Source: DASXKD01 sp963734725
GTDB lineage: Bacteria > Actinomycetota > Actinomycetes > Streptosporangiales > Streptosporangiaceae
Length of the DNA: 64,000 bases
Reading direction: 5' to 3'
NCBI GenBank assembly: GCA_963734725.1
Contig: CAVTIX010000009.1
Location: 186,001 to 250,000, forward strand
Part shown: positions 17,964-27,771 of the stretch, piece by piece
Layout: every line of letters starts with the position of its first letter
Numbering within the stretch: position 1 is the stretch's first letter
Translations under genes and position numbers: made by a program
Notes under the pieces: model-generated
What the model was told of the DNA's origin: nothing
Database searches by the model: none
The model's input: only the letters and a program-made list of their open reading frames with translations

Positions 17964-18476
17964 GTGGACGCCGAGGGTGAGGGGTTCGCGCAGTTCGTGG
18001 AGGCGCGCCAGCGCGCGCTGCAGCGGACGGCGTGGCTGCTGACCGGTGACTGGGCGCTGGCCGAGGACCTGGTGCAGACGGCGCTGGCGCGGTCGTGGCC
18101 GCGGTGGGAGCGGATCCGGCGGCGCGATGACCCGGAGATCTATGTCCGCCGCGCGATGGTGAACAGCTGGGCGAGCTGGCGGCGGCGGCGGTGGTGGGGC
18201 GAGCGGGCCACTGAGACCGTGCCCGACAGCCAGGCGGCGGGGGATGTAGCGGCCGAGGTGGCCGTGCGCGTCACGGTGGCCGGTGCGCTGCGGTCGTTGA
18301 CCGCCCGGCAGCGGGCCGTGCTGGTGCTGCGGGTATTCGACGACCTGTCGGAGGCGCAGGTGGCGCAGGTGCTGGACTGTGCGGTCGGCACGGTCAAGGC
18401 CACGCTGGCGCACGCGGTGGCCCGGTTGCGCGAGGACCCGCGGCTGACCGGGTTGATGGATCGGGAGACCCAGTGA
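17964..18476 (+). CDS. SigE-family RNA polymerase sigma factor, 170 aa
   Basis: Region 2 is FAQFVEARQRALQRTAWLLT, followed by DWALAEDLVQTALARSWPRW and YVRRAMVNSWASWRRR. Region 4 is LTARQRAVLVLRVFDDLSE followed by QVAQVLDCAVGTVKATLAHAV. This is the usual compact SigE-family layout. GTG 17964 is spaced six bases from GGAGG at 17953-17957; a TTG at 17943 is an alternative. The stop overlaps the start of the next gene (GTGA at 18473-18476), which marks a coupled sigma/partner pair. Confidence 0.88.
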   Translation: MDAEGEGFAQFVEARQRALQRTAWLLTGDWALAEDLVQTALARSWPRWERIRRRDDPEIYVRRAMVNSWASWRRRRWWGERATETVPDSQAAGDVAAEVAVRVTVAGALRSLTARQRAVLVLRVFDDLSEAQVAQVLDCAVGTVKATLAHAVARLREDPRLTGLMDRETQ

Positions 18477-19162
18477 ACGGGATGGACAGGCAGTTGCGGG
18501 ACCTGCTGGAGGCGGCCGCTGGCGAACCCCCGCACCGGGTCAGCGTGGAGGCGGTGCACCGCCGGGTGATCCGGCGGCGGGTGGCGGGGTTCACGGCCGG
18601 GGCCGTGGCCGTCGCGGCCCTCGCCGCCCTCATCCCAGTGGGCATCAGGGCGCTCGGCCACGCGCACGGGCCACCAAACCCTGGCCCGGCGGTGGCCCGC
18701 ATGGTCACCTCCCGGCACTACGGCTACACCGAGACGCTCCCCGCGGGCTGGCGGCTCGCCCGGCAGGCAACCCGCCAGTGGAACGGGACGGGCGGCCCCG
18801 GCTACGACCGGCCCGTCGTGGACCTGTTCGCCGGACCTCGCGGCGTCCGGGCCTGGGCGTACGCGGCACCAACGAAGAAGCGCCTGCAGTCCTACACGAC
18901 AGCGGTCATCCGGGCCGCCCGCGCCGCCCATCCGTGCGCGCCGCCGCAAACCGACCAGGCCATCAGGATCGGCGGGGCACCCGCCTGGCTGGCGGGCATG
19001 CAATGCCCGGGAGGCAGCGGTTTCCTGGTGGAGATCGCGGTCACCGTCCACAACGGCACCGGGTTCGTGTTCGCATCCCAGCCCGCGCCGGGGACCACCG
19101 GGGCCGACCAGCCTGCCGCCGCCTTCCGCAAATTCCTGGCTGGCATCCGGCTTCCACCGTAA
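18473..19162 (+). CDS. single-pass membrane partner of the SigE-family factor, 229 aa
   Basis: Residues 1-37 are cytoplasmic and carry the RDLLEAAAGEPPHRVSVEAV pattern seen in proteins encoded after SigE-family sigma factors. One membrane helix follows (about 38-60), then an extracytoplasmic domain with SRHYGYTETLPAGW, ATRQWNG, two Cys in HPCAPP and GMQCPGG, and an end at GIRLPP. This layout fits a signal-sensing anti-sigma-like role (inference from position). The extracytoplasmic domain is closely repeated in the lipoprotein encoded at 19559. Confidence 0.72.
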   Translation: MNGMDRQLRDLLEAAAGEPPHRVSVEAVHRRVIRRRVAGFTAGAVAVAALAALIPVGIRALGHAHGPPNPGPAVARMVTSRHYGYTETLPAGWRLARQATRQWNGTGGPGYDRPVVDLFAGPRGVRAWAYAAPTKKRLQSYTTAVIRAARAAHPCAPPQTDQAIRIGGAPAWLAGMQCPGGSGFLVEIAVTVHNGTGFVFASQPAPGTTGADQPAAAFRKFLAGIRLPP

Positions 19163-19558
19163 GAGCTCCCCAACGGGGGACCACGCCCACCCGCGCGCCG
19201 ATAGTGACGCCCGAGGCGGTCACTACTGCGCCCATCAGCTGCCCATATTGGGCACGCAACCCGGCCAAAACCTGGCCAGGCCACCATGGAGATCACGATG
19301 TACCCAAGACAGCCAACCGCAGACAACGAGCCCCCGGGGCGCCCGCACCCACCGAGCACGGCAGCCAGCACCGGCCCGGCCCCCCAGTTCGGCCAACCCC
19401 ATCAAGAGGCGGCAGCTAGAGAAGTCGGTCTCCTGGTCCGGCCGCGAACGGCTCCGGCTTCTTTGGTGCCGGCTCCGGCTGACGGTAGCGGAAATGAACT
19501 ACGCCTCCCGCCGGATGGCCGAGCTGCAGGCACCCTGGATAGCCGAAGACCGGCGCCG

Positions 19559-20203
19559 ATGACCCCGCAGATGCGCAGCGGCCAGCGCCGGCCGCTCCGC
19601 GAATGGCCAGCGCTCCTCGCGCTCCTCATCATCGCCGCCGTCCTGGCGGGCTGCGCGTCGCCGGTCACCGCTGGCCCGAGTGCCACGCCCACGCGATCTC
19701 GGGCCGCGGCGGCTAGCACGCCCGCCGCGGCCCGCATCTTCACCTCCCGGCACTACGGCTACACCGAGGCGCTGCCCCCGGGCTGGACCTCCAACAGGCC
19801 GGCCACACGGCAGTGGAACGGCAAGGGCGCCCCCGGCACCGAGGACAGCGCCGTCGACCTCTTCTACGGGCCCGGCGGGCTCGAGGCCTGGGCGGTGGCG
19901 GCACCAACGCGGGACAGCCTGGCGGCTTACGCCACAGCGGCCATCCGGGCCGCCGCCGCCGCCCACCCGTGCCCGGCAGTCCCGCAATCCGACCAGGCGA
20001 TCACGATCGGCGGCGAACCCGCCCGGCTGCTGGGCATGCAATGCCCGCCAGGCAGCGGCTTCCTGGTGGAGACCGCGGTCACCATCCACGCTGGGACCGC
20101 TTTCATGTTCGCATCCCAAGACCCGTCAGGGGCCGCTGCCGACCACCGCGCTGACCGCGCCGCCTTTCAGCTTTTCCTCGGCGGCATCAGGCTTCCGCGG
20201 TGA
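19559..20203 (+). CDS. lipoprotein paralogous to the sigma partner's outer domain, 214 aa
   Basis: ATG 19559 begins a signal peptide with a lipobox (LAGC, Cys at about residue 28), so the product is probably anchored outside the membrane. The mature part repeats the neighbour's domain almost motif for motif: SRHYGYTEALPPGW, ATRQWNG, AVDLF, HPCPAV, GMQCPPGSGFLVETAVT and GIRLPR. It lacks the cytoplasmic segment. A tandem duplication has thus produced a membrane-linked and a lipoprotein form of one sensor-like domain. The 396 bases between the two genes hold no supported gene. Confidence 0.75.
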   Translation: MTPQMRSGQRRPLREWPALLALLIIAAVLAGCASPVTAGPSATPTRSRAAAASTPAAARIFTSRHYGYTEALPPGWTSNRPATRQWNGKGAPGTEDSAVDLFYGPGGLEAWAVAAPTRDSLAAYATAAIRAAAAAHPCPAVPQSDQAITIGGEPARLLGMQCPPGSGFLVETAVTIHAGTAFMFASQDPSGAAADHRADRAAFQLFLGGIRLPR

Positions 20204-20487
20204 GGGCTACCCCACAGCGGCCACGGCCAAGGGGGAGGGCAACGGGAGCACGTACACGCTCCCAGGGCAGGGCCGGCCGTTGGCAGATCACCCTGATCGC
20301 GGCGGGGCCGCGCTGTCCACCGCCATCGTGGCGGTGGCCGTGGGCCTGGCACCAATGGCGCGAAAGCTGCCCGCCACCGCCCGAACCCACACCTAGACCC
20401 GGCCGGGCAGCAAGCCAGCAACCATCCGCTGCAGCCAGCCCCGCCCCTATCAACAGCCAGTTAGCAGGAAGAGGAAGGAGCGCTACC

Positions 20488-21010
20488 GTGACCGGTGCAC
20501 GCCGGGTCATCGTGGGCGCGAGCGGCTCACCAGCCAGCCTCCGGGTGCTGCGCTACGCCCAGCACCTAGCCCGCGACCTCGATGCCGCCCTGGTGCCCAT
20601 TCTTGCCTGGCTGCCACCCGACGGTGACTTGGCCGACCGGCGTACCCCGACGAGGAGCTGCGCCGCCTCTGGGCTCAGGACGCCCGGCAGCGGCTCCAGG
20701 ACACGCTGAACCTCGCCTGGGGAGAACCGCCCGCCGACCTGCCGGTCCAGCCGGTCATCTTGCGCGGGCGGCCCGGCCCGGTCCTGGTCAGCGCCGCCTG
20801 CCGCCCGGTGACCTGCTGGTGGCGGGGCCGGCCGCCGCGGCGCCCTGGCCCGGATCGCGGGCGGCCGGGTGAGCCGCTACTGCCTGGCCCACGCCCGGTG
20901 CCCCGTCTTGACCGTCCCGCCGCCCTCGCTCGCCCGGGAAACGCGCCGTGCAGCGCTGGCAGGGCGTTCTGGCCCCGGACGCTCACCGCCGACCAGATCT
21001 CGCCGGATAA
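20488..21010 (+). pseudogene. universal stress protein (UspA type), several frameshifts
   Basis: GTG 20488 follows GGAAGGAG. The first frame reads RRVIVGASGSPASLRVLRYA then LVPILAWLPPDGDLADRR. It then continues in other frames with YPDEELRRLWAQDARQRLQD, VILRGRPGPVLVSAA, PGDLLVAG and VSRYCLAHARCPVLTVPPP. This is the single-domain USP fold of a well-known actinobacterial subgroup. At least three frame changes between 20640 and 20870 make a full product impossible. Confidence 0.8.
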
Positions 21011-21149
21011 CGGGCAACCCCGCAACCCACCGGCGGCGGCGTCCCGAACCCGGCATCCGGGCAGCGGTCCGGCCAGCGCACCGCCCCGGCCAACTTCTAC
21101 CTAGGCACCGCCCCGGCCAACTTCTGACCGGAAACGACCACCACTAGGA

Positions 21150-21480
21150 GGGCTGCAACCAGCTTCCCCGCGCGGCGCGGCCGCCAGGGTGGTCGTAGGC
21201 GTGTCAGCGAGCTCGCCACCCGCAGCGACGCCTTCTGCATCCGCTGGGCCGCCCACGACGTCCGGCTGCACCACACCGGGACCAAGCGGTTCCGCCACCC
21301 CTCGTCGGCGACCTCACCGTCGCCTCCAACGCGATGGAACTCCCCGCCGACCCCGGCACAGCCCAACACCACGGCCGGCAAGACCTGACGCTGGCTACCC
21401 ACCCTGGCGTCGCCGGGACGGACGTGCACCACGCGACCAGCGTGGACCACGTGTTCGCAAAGCCCGCTCATCATGCATGA
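21150..21480 (+). pseudogene. MmyB-like ligand-binding domain of an XRE regulator (remnant)
   Basis: The plus-strand frame reads RRVSELATRSDAFCIRWAAH then DVRLHHTGTKRFRHP. After a one-base shift near 21300 it continues VGDLTVASNAMELPADPG. This is the signature of the C-terminal MmyB-like domain (xRWAxHDVxxHxxGxKRxxHPxVGDL). The N-terminal helix-turn-helix part is absent, so this is a 5'-truncated, frameshifted fragment. No start codon precedes it. Confidence 0.7.
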
Positions 21481-21589
21481 GCGGACAGCGCCGATCTTCC
21501 CGATCTGCGCGGCACCTCAGATAGCGCTGTCACGCCCGCCAGCCGCCCATAGCGGCGGCTCGGTGCGCGTTCTCTTTTCCTTCCCTGGT

Positions 21590-22348
21590 TACTCAGGGTG
21601 ATGCGGTCAAAGGCCAGCCTGCCGTCCACGCGGAACCCGGTCTCGTCGAACCCGGCCACGCCGGCACCGGCGATCTGCTTGCGGGCGTGCTCCAGGAACC
21701 CGCCCAGGCGCCCGGCGGCGCGGGCGGTGAGGCTGGCCACCGTGCCAGACGACAGCGGGATGCCGAACAGCTCGGCCAGCGCCTGCGCGGTGCGCTTCTT
21801 GGACAGGAACTGCCCGGTATACAGGTAGACGACGACCGCGGCGACCCGCGGCCCGTAAGTTGCCGGGCCGTCTGCGCCCGGCGGGGCGGCGGCCCGGGTG
21901 CGCTGCCCGCAGCCGCATTCCCGCTCGATCAGCTGATGCTCGGTCACCTCGGCCCGCACCGGCGGCAGGTCGAAGACCTGGCGGCGCTCCACCCCGGTCA
22001 CCGGCCGTCCCGTCAGGGCCGCCCTGCACCGGCCGCAGCAGCCCGGCTCGTGCCACACTTCCAGGTCCGGCCGGGCCACCTGCGCTAACGTCGTGCCCTT
22101 ATGCCCGTCCTGCCCGCCCGGCCTGCGCCCGCTCTTCTTCCGCAGCGATCGCGGCCCGGCTTGGCCAGCCCTTCGCTAGATGGCGGCTTCGAGGAGTTCC
22201 GCGGCGTCTGCGCCAGCCGGGTCTCCAGCTCAGCGATCCGCTCCTGCGCCCGCCCCAGCTCCGCCCGCGTCTCCGCCAGCTCAGCGCGCAGCGACATCAC
22301 CAGCGCCGCGAGTACCTCATATGGCGGCGGGCCTTGATCAGCGGGCAC
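21590..22348 (-). pseudogene. IS66-family transposase, N-terminal half only, frameshifted
   Basis: The frame from 22348 has a coiled-coil start (LRAELAETRAELGRAQERI) and NSSKPPSSEGLAKPGRD, the hallmark of IS66 TnpC. After a one-base shift near 22130 it continues SGRRPGGQDGHKGTTLAQVA, then the zinc motif HEPGCCGRCRAAL with CGCG, and YLYTGQFLSKKRTAQALAEL. It ends soon after GFDETGFRVDGRLA, before most catalytic residues. No TnpA or TnpB partner is present. Confidence 0.82.
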
Positions 22349-22513
22349 GCCAGGACACTACAGTCGAGCAAACCCGGACGCAGGCAGCAACCAAGGACCA
22401 GTGCGGCACCAGGCCGCTGCGCGCCATTCGCCATGATGATCGCACGACGATGCGGATGCCCCGTGGACCCCGGGGAGCCCGATGGGCGGAAACGGAATGG
22501 TGGTGACTGGAAT

Positions 22514-23380
22514 ATGGATGTGCTGGTGACCGGTGCTGCGGGCATGGTCGGGCGCGCTGTGGCGCCGGTGCTGTGTTCGGCCGGGCATCGTGTCGTCGCC
22601 ACCGACCTGCCCGGCGCAGTCCCCGCGGCGGACGTGCATGCTGACCTGGCTGATGCGGGGCAGGCAGGTGCCCTGATCGGTGACGCGGGCTTTCACGCGG
22701 TGGTGCACGCGGCGGCCATCCCGGCCCCAGGGCAGCACCCGCCGCACGTGGTGTTCGGGAACAACATGATGGCGACGTTCAACGTCATCGAGGCGTGCGT
22801 GCGGTCGGGCGTACGGCGTCTGGTCAACATATCCAGCGTCGGCGTGCTCGGCCTGCACTACGCGACGCGCCGGTTCCTTCCCGACTACCTGCCCATCGAC
22901 GAGAAGCACCGGCTGCGCCCCCAAGATCCCTACGGGCTGTCGAAGCTGTTCGCCGAGCAGTTGTGCGATGCCGCCGTCCGGCGATCGGAGCTGCGCTGCA
23001 TCTCGCTGCGGCCAGCCTGGGTGCAGGACGCCGCAAGCTACGCGGCTGACCTCGGGCCTCTCATCCGGGCCGGCCAGCCACGCGGGGTTGCTGGCTGGCC
23101 CTACATCGACGTCCACGACCTGACCGAGGCGGTGCGCCTGGCAGTCGAAAGCGGCCTGCCCGGGCACGAGGCCTTCTACATCGCCGCCCCCGACACCACC
23201 GGGGGCATTGACCTGCACGCATCCTGGCGCACCGCCAACCCCGGCTCCGCCACCGACCTGCGATCCGTCTCCAGGCCGGATGCCAGCGGCATCAACTCGG
23301 GTAAAGCTGAGCGGCTGCTGGGCTGGCAGGCAACCCGAAGCTGGCGCGACTACCTGACCGACAGCGGAGAACCCCGCTGA
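22514..23380 (+). CDS. NAD-dependent epimerase/dehydratase (extended SDR), 288 aa
   Basis: Extended short-chain dehydrogenase/reductase acting on a sugar or related substrate. The Rossmann motif is MDVLVTGAAGMVGRAV, with VHAAAIPAP, VNISSVGVLG (active-site Ser) and YGLSKLFAEQL (YxxxK pair). RCISLRPAWVQ and the C-terminal GWQATRSWRDYL are also typical. The family is usually 270-330 residues, so it is full length. ATG 22514 was chosen because it precedes the nucleotide-binding motif directly. It stands alone; the substrate cannot be told from the sequence. Confidence 0.87.
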   Translation: MDVLVTGAAGMVGRAVAPVLCSAGHRVVATDLPGAVPAADVHADLADAGQAGALIGDAGFHAVVHAAAIPAPGQHPPHVVFGNNMMATFNVIEACVRSGVRRLVNISSVGVLGLHYATRRFLPDYLPIDEKHRLRPQDPYGLSKLFAEQLCDAAVRRSELRCISLRPAWVQDAASYAADLGPLIRAGQPRGVAGWPYIDVHDLTEAVRLAVESGLPGHEAFYIAAPDTTGGIDLHASWRTANPGSATDLRSVSRPDASGINSGKAERLLGWQATRSWRDYLTDSGEPR

Positions 23381-23731
23381 ACGACCGGCCATTTAGCTCG
23401 TCACGGCAAATAGACCTGACCAGTTACGCAACATCAACGTCCAAACGCCCCGACGCTGACGTCAGGAGCGCCCGTTACAAACGCGTCGCCGAGCTGAAGG
23501 GGTAAGTTTGGCGCCTCTCGCCACGGCATCGGAGACCTCTGCGGTCAAGTCCGGGCGCCCGCTTGCTTCCTTGCGGATGACCGTGGTCATCTCGACCAAC
23601 CGGAGGACGATGTTCGTGCCCGTTCCCTGGTCTTACCGATGGAAGATCCGGCGCAGTAGTCTCGTGCGGTAATCGTAACCTGAGTTGCCCGGGCTGCAGG
23701 GACGCTAGGCGGGAGGGGGTGTGAGGGCATT
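23381..23731. other. no gene recognised
   Basis: About 350 bases between the epimerase and the reductase-like gene. GGGAGGGGGTGTGAG just before 23732 can serve as the ribosome binding site of the next gene. No terminator-like hairpin is obvious. Confidence 0.4.
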
Positions 23732-25369
23732 GTGATTACTGTCGCTGAGCTGGCCACGATTCCGCTCTTCTCGGCGCTTGCGGAGAATGAGCTGGAGTAC
23801 GTCGTCGGCTCCGTCGAGGACATCCACCTCACTCCCGGGGAGTACGTAGCCCACGAAGGCGAAGGTCGATTCCTGGCGGTCGTGGTCGAGGGGAAGACGG
23901 AGCTGACGAAGCTTGTCAACGGCGTCGAGCGCGTGATCGGAATCCGGCTTCCAGGGGAACTCGGAGGCGAGATCCCGATGATCCTGGGTACGCCGTTGCC
24001 CGCAAGCATGCGGGCCGTCGAGCCCTCGCGCGTGCTCAAGCTGAGCGTCCAGGTGTTCCACACGCTCGCCGCCATGGCGCCCGAGGTCTCGGCGGCGGTG
24101 GGCGCCGCTGCGTTGGAGCGTCAGGAGATGCTCAGGGCGGCCACTGCCCAGCCGCTCGAGCCGGCGATGTTCGTGATCGGTCCGCCGCTCGACCCGGGAG
24201 TCCACGCCGCTGAGAGCTTCCTGCATCGCAACCAGATTCCCCACGATCGCCAGGACCCCGGCGATCCCGCCGCGGTTGCACGCGCCGGAGCTGGAGCCGC
24301 CGTGGCCGCCCCCTATCCGGTGGTGGAGCTGCGCGACGGCACGCGCCTGGTCGCGCCGACCATGCGCGTCATCGCCACGGTCGCTGGATTGACGGTTGCG
24401 CCGAGCCGGGCGCTCTACGACGTGGTGATCGTGGGCGGCGGGCCGGCGGGTCTGACGGCGGCGGTCAACGGCGCCTCCGAGGGCCTGCAGACGGGGCTGA
24501 TCGAGTCCTTCGCTCCGGGCGGGCAGGCCGGTACCTCGACCCGGATCGAGAACTACACGGGGTTCCCATTTGGCGTCTCCGGGGACGATCTCGCGAGTCG
24601 TGCGCTGCAACAGGCCAAGCGGCTGGGCGCCGAGATCGTCGTGACCCGCCGGGTCGAAGGCATCGACCCGGCCGAACTGACCGTCCGGCTGGATGGAGGC
24701 GACGTTCTCCGAACGAGGTCGATCGTCCTCGCGATGGGCGTGGAGTGGCGGCGCCTTGAGCTCGATTCGGTCGATCGGCTTGTCGGCTCCGGTGTCTACT
24801 ACGGTGCGGCGCGCAGCGACGCCGGTCTGGCGCAGGGAAACGATGTGTATCTGATCGGGGCGGGCAACTCTGCCGGCCAGGCCGCCATCTTCTTCTCCGG
24901 CCACGCCCGATCGGTGACGCTCCTGGTGCGCGGCGAGTCGCTCGCTGCGAGCATGTCTCAATACCTCATCGAGCAGATAGCGACGAAAGCGAACATCCGG
25001 GTGGAAACGCGATCCGAGGTCGTCGCCGTGCACGGAGACGAACAACTCGAGGCGATCGAGGTCATCGATCGAAGGGCCGGCACGACATCTCGACGGGATA
25101 CGACGGCGCTCTTCGTCCTCATCGGCGCCGACGCGGCGACCGACTGGCTCCCCTCGGAGATCGCACGCGACGAGCACGGCTTCGTCTTGACGGGAGCCGA
25201 CGCGACGAAGGCGGGACAGTGGAAGGCTGATCGCGAGCCGTTCGCTCTCGAAACGAGCGCCCCGGGAATCTTCGCCATCGGCGATGTCCGCTCCGGATCG
25301 GTGAAGCGCGTGGCAGCGGCCGTCGGCGAGGGCGGCATAGCGATCGCCTTCGTCCATCGCTACCTCTAG
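23732..25369 (+). CDS. cNMP-binding domain fused to a thioredoxin-reductase-like FAD oxidoreductase, 545 aa
   Basis: Residues about 5-120 form a CRP-like cyclic-nucleotide-binding beta-roll (IPLFSALAENELEYVV, GEYVAHEGEG). A thioredoxin-like linker domain follows. Residues about 228-540 form a class II pyridine-nucleotide disulphide reductase: FAD site YDVVIVGGGPAGLTAAV, GGQAGTSTRIENYTGFP, NAD(P)H site VYLIGAGNSAGQAA, and PGIFAIGDVRSG. The redox pair CxxC of true thioredoxin reductase is absent: ARSDAG stands where CATCDG is expected. It is therefore not a classical thioredoxin reductase. Such cNMP-reductase fusions are known in bacteria, but their substrate is unclear. Confidence 0.85.
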   Translation: MITVAELATIPLFSALAENELEYVVGSVEDIHLTPGEYVAHEGEGRFLAVVVEGKTELTKLVNGVERVIGIRLPGELGGEIPMILGTPLPASMRAVEPSRVLKLSVQVFHTLAAMAPEVSAAVGAAALERQEMLRAATAQPLEPAMFVIGPPLDPGVHAAESFLHRNQIPHDRQDPGDPAAVARAGAGAAVAAPYPVVELRDGTRLVAPTMRVIATVAGLTVAPSRALYDVVIVGGGPAGLTAAVNGASEGLQTGLIESFAPGGQAGTSTRIENYTGFPFGVSGDDLASRALQQAKRLGAEIVVTRRVEGIDPAELTVRLDGGDVLRTRSIVLAMGVEWRRLELDSVDRLVGSGVYYGAARSDAGLAQGNDVYLIGAGNSAGQAAIFFSGHARSVTLLVRGESLAASMSQYLIEQIATKANIRVETRSEVVAVHGDEQLEAIEVIDRRAGTTSRRDTTALFVLIGADAATDWLPSEIARDEHGFVLTGADATKAGQWKADREPFALETSAPGIFAIGDVRSGSVKRVAAAVGEGGIAIAFVHRYL

Positions 25370-25607
25370 CCCTGATCATTCACCGGTATGGGTCGCTGGC
25401 CGCTGGGCCGCACGACACGCCTTGTTGATCTTGGTTTAGCACACTGGACAACGGCGAAGCTCCGGGCAGGACAAGGATCTGTGAGAAGACCCATGTCTTA
25501 CCGGAGCTTCACTTCATTCCAGCGGCAACACGCCCGAGCTTAACGATCTTGAAACGGCCGTGCCTCGCGGCGCAGTCGCGGCAAATGAGTGCATTTGACG
25601 GCGCGCC

Positions 25608-26065
25608 TCCAGTGCGGCCAAGGCCGAGTTCGCCCGCGGCTACGGCTATGACCAGGTGTTCAGCTACACGGGCTTCGTCGAGGGCGCGCTGGCGGCCACG
25701 GCGGGCCGGGGCGTGGACGTGGTGCTCGACCCGGTCGGCGGGCAGGTGCGGGCGAGGTCCTTCGAGCTGCTCGCACCGTTCGGCGGCTGGTCACTTACAG
25801 CAACATCTCCCGCGAGCCGGAGGTGGTGCCGGACGCCACCTGGATGCGCGCCCGCTGCGTCGGGTACCTCGGGTTCTCCGGCGGCCAGCTTCCGCTGCCC
25901 GACCCGAGCCTGGCCAGGCCGTCGCTGCTCGAAGCCGCCAGGCTGATCTCCTCGGGCGCCGTCGAAGTGCAGGTGACCTCAGTCTTGCCACTGGAACAGG
26001 CCGCAGAAGCCCACCGGGTATTCGAGCGCCGCGCCGCGGTGGGCAAGTTCATCCTGACGGTCTAG
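25608..26065 (+). pseudogene. zinc-binding/quinone oxidoreductase (MDR), C-terminal remnant
   Basis: The frame reads AKAEFARGYGYDQVFSYTGF, then GRGVDVVLDPVGGQVRARSF, typical of the cofactor domain of medium-chain dehydrogenases. A shift near 25793 continues VTYSNISREPEV and ends VLPLEQAAEAHRVFERR, then GKFILTV. The N-terminal catalytic domain is missing. Only about 150 of the normal 320 residues remain. Confidence 0.78.
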
Positions 26066-26345
26066 TCCCTGCGAGGGCGCGCAAGTCGCCGCACGGTCGG
26101 CGGCAATTAAGGATGTTTCTATGCGCCGGGTGTGCCGCATATTTATCCACTTGTACCGCGACCCGTACGCTGCGGGGCACGCGCCTCGTCTCGTTTGCCG
26201 ATCCGGTGGCAGGGCCTGGGAGGGCCTGACCAGTCATCTTGAACTGACATTGAGCTTTATATGACCTGATCATTGCATCCGCCAGGCCTCCTGGGGTGTA
26301 CTACCTCCGGGGGGTTTTGATGTCACGATCGTGCAGGGGGGCAAG

Positions 26346-27461
26346 ATGAGAAGGTTCTTGACGGCGCTGCCCGCCGTCGCACTCGCTGGTTTCCTGGGGT
26401 TCGCGGGAACTGCCCAGGCATCGACCGGCCAGCACGCGCAGCAGCCTTCCGGGCCGGCTGTCTCGGTTTTCGCCACCGGGCTGAACAATCCCCGCGGGCT
26501 GACGTTCGGCCCCGACGGCAACCTCTACGTCGCCGAGGGCGGCCTGGGCGGGCACCACTCGACGGTCGGTAAATGCCGCCAGGCTGCGGGCGCGGCCGCC
26601 CCGTACACCGGAAGCACCCATAACCGGGTGCTCGGCGGCCGCATCTCAAGGATCAGCCGGGCTGGCGTGGCCTCCACCGTCGTGGACGCGCTGCCCTCAA
26701 GCCAGACCAGCAAGGCCATCGGGAGCCTGGTCAGCGGCGTCTCCAGCGTCGCCTTCATCGGCCACCAGCTCTACGCGCTGCTGGCTGGTGCGGGCTGCTC
26801 CCATGGCGTGCCCACCGTTCCGAACGGAGTCATCAAGGTCGGCCGCTACGGCAAGTGGAAGCTGATCGCGAACCTGAGCGCCTTCCAGAAGGCGCACCCG
26901 GTCGCCCACCCCGACCCGGAAGACTTCGAGCCGGACGGCACCTGGTACAGCATGATCGCCTTCGGCGGGGCGCTGTACCCGATGGATTCCAACCACGGCG
27001 AACTCGACCGGGTCACGCCGGCCGGCCGGATCAGCCGCGTGATCGACATCTCCGCAAGCCAGGGACACGTGGTCCCGACCGCGCTGGTCCATCACCGCGC
27101 GACCTACATCGCGAACCTGGGCGTGTTCGATGCCGGCGACCGCGCGGGTGACGAGCACGTGTGGCGGCTCACCGGCCACCACACGCTGAAGGTCCGCGCG
27201 ACCGGGGTGGAGAAGGTGCTCGGGCTCGCCTTCCGCGGCGGCCAGCTGTACGCACTGGAGATGAGCACAACCGCAGGCGGCCCGACGCCAGGCACCGGAG
27301 CGATCGTGCAGCTCGGGCCGAACGGTCCGGTCAAGACCATCGTGTCGGACCTGACGTTCCCGACCGGCATGACAGTCGGCCCCGATGGGGCATTCTACGT
27401 CTCCAACCAGGGCTTCGGCTTTGGCGCCAGACAGGGCCAGATTCTGCGCATCAAGCCCTGA
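26346..27461 (+). CDS. secreted ScyD/ScyE-like beta-propeller protein, 371 aa
   Basis: ATG 26346 follows a purine-rich GGGGGGCAAG. A Sec signal peptide (residues 1-29, ending TAQAS) is followed by repeated propeller blades: VFATGLNNPRGLTFGPDGNL, GVSSVAFIGHQLYALL, KVLGLAFRGGQLYALE and FPTGMTVGPDGAFYVSNQGF. The family is named after cyanobacterial ScyD/ScyE but is common in actinobacteria as exported proteins of unknown role. The gene is intact and single, with a strong terminator right after it. Confidence 0.85.
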   Translation: MRRFLTALPAVALAGFLGFAGTAQASTGQHAQQPSGPAVSVFATGLNNPRGLTFGPDGNLYVAEGGLGGHHSTVGKCRQAAGAAAPYTGSTHNRVLGGRISRISRAGVASTVVDALPSSQTSKAIGSLVSGVSSVAFIGHQLYALLAGAGCSHGVPTVPNGVIKVGRYGKWKLIANLSAFQKAHPVAHPDPEDFEPDGTWYSMIAFGGALYPMDSNHGELDRVTPAGRISRVIDISASQGHVVPTALVHHRATYIANLGVFDAGDRAGDEHVWRLTGHHTLKVRATGVEKVLGLAFRGGQLYALEMSTTAGGPTPGTGAIVQLGPNGPVKTIVSDLTFPTGMTVGPDGAFYVSNQGFGFGARQGQILRIKP

Positions 27462-27469
27462 CCGCCACC

Positions 27470-27506
27470 GCGATCCCGGGCCAGCCCAGTGGCGGCCCGG
27501 GATCGC
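27470..27506 (+). terminator. hairpin terminator after the ScyD-like gene
   Basis: GCGATCCCGGGCC and its exact complement GGCCCGGGATCGC form a 13-bp stem with an 11-base loop, starting 9 bases after the stop at 27461. No T-run follows, which is common for actinobacterial terminators. Confidence 0.7.
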
Positions 27507-27584
27507 CCGCGCTCAGCAGCCGTGAAAACGGCGCAGACGCGGGTCGTGTCCCTATCAGCAGGTCTGCCCGTGCTGCGGGCGGCG

Positions 27585-27695
27585 AACCGGCGGGACTGCC
27601 GCGGGGAAGCGGTCCTGCTGCTCGGCGAACATCATGTGCGCGGAGCTCTCGAACACCACGAGCTCCGCGTTCGGCAAGTCGCCGGGCCAAGTCCT
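27585..27695 (-). pseudogene. alpha/beta hydrolase C-terminal remnant
   Basis: The minus strand reads DLPNAELVVFESSAHMMFAE followed by QQDRF. This is the block around the catalytic His of proline-iminopeptidase-like alpha/beta hydrolases (the H of SAHMMF). Nothing else of the gene remains on either side. It is a fragment of about 35 residues. Confidence 0.55.
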
Positions 27696-27771
27696 CCGCG
27701 AGCCGCCGCGCACGTTACGAGTGACCATGCCAGCTAGTGCATAAGCATGAGTGTGGAAACGTCCTCCATTC

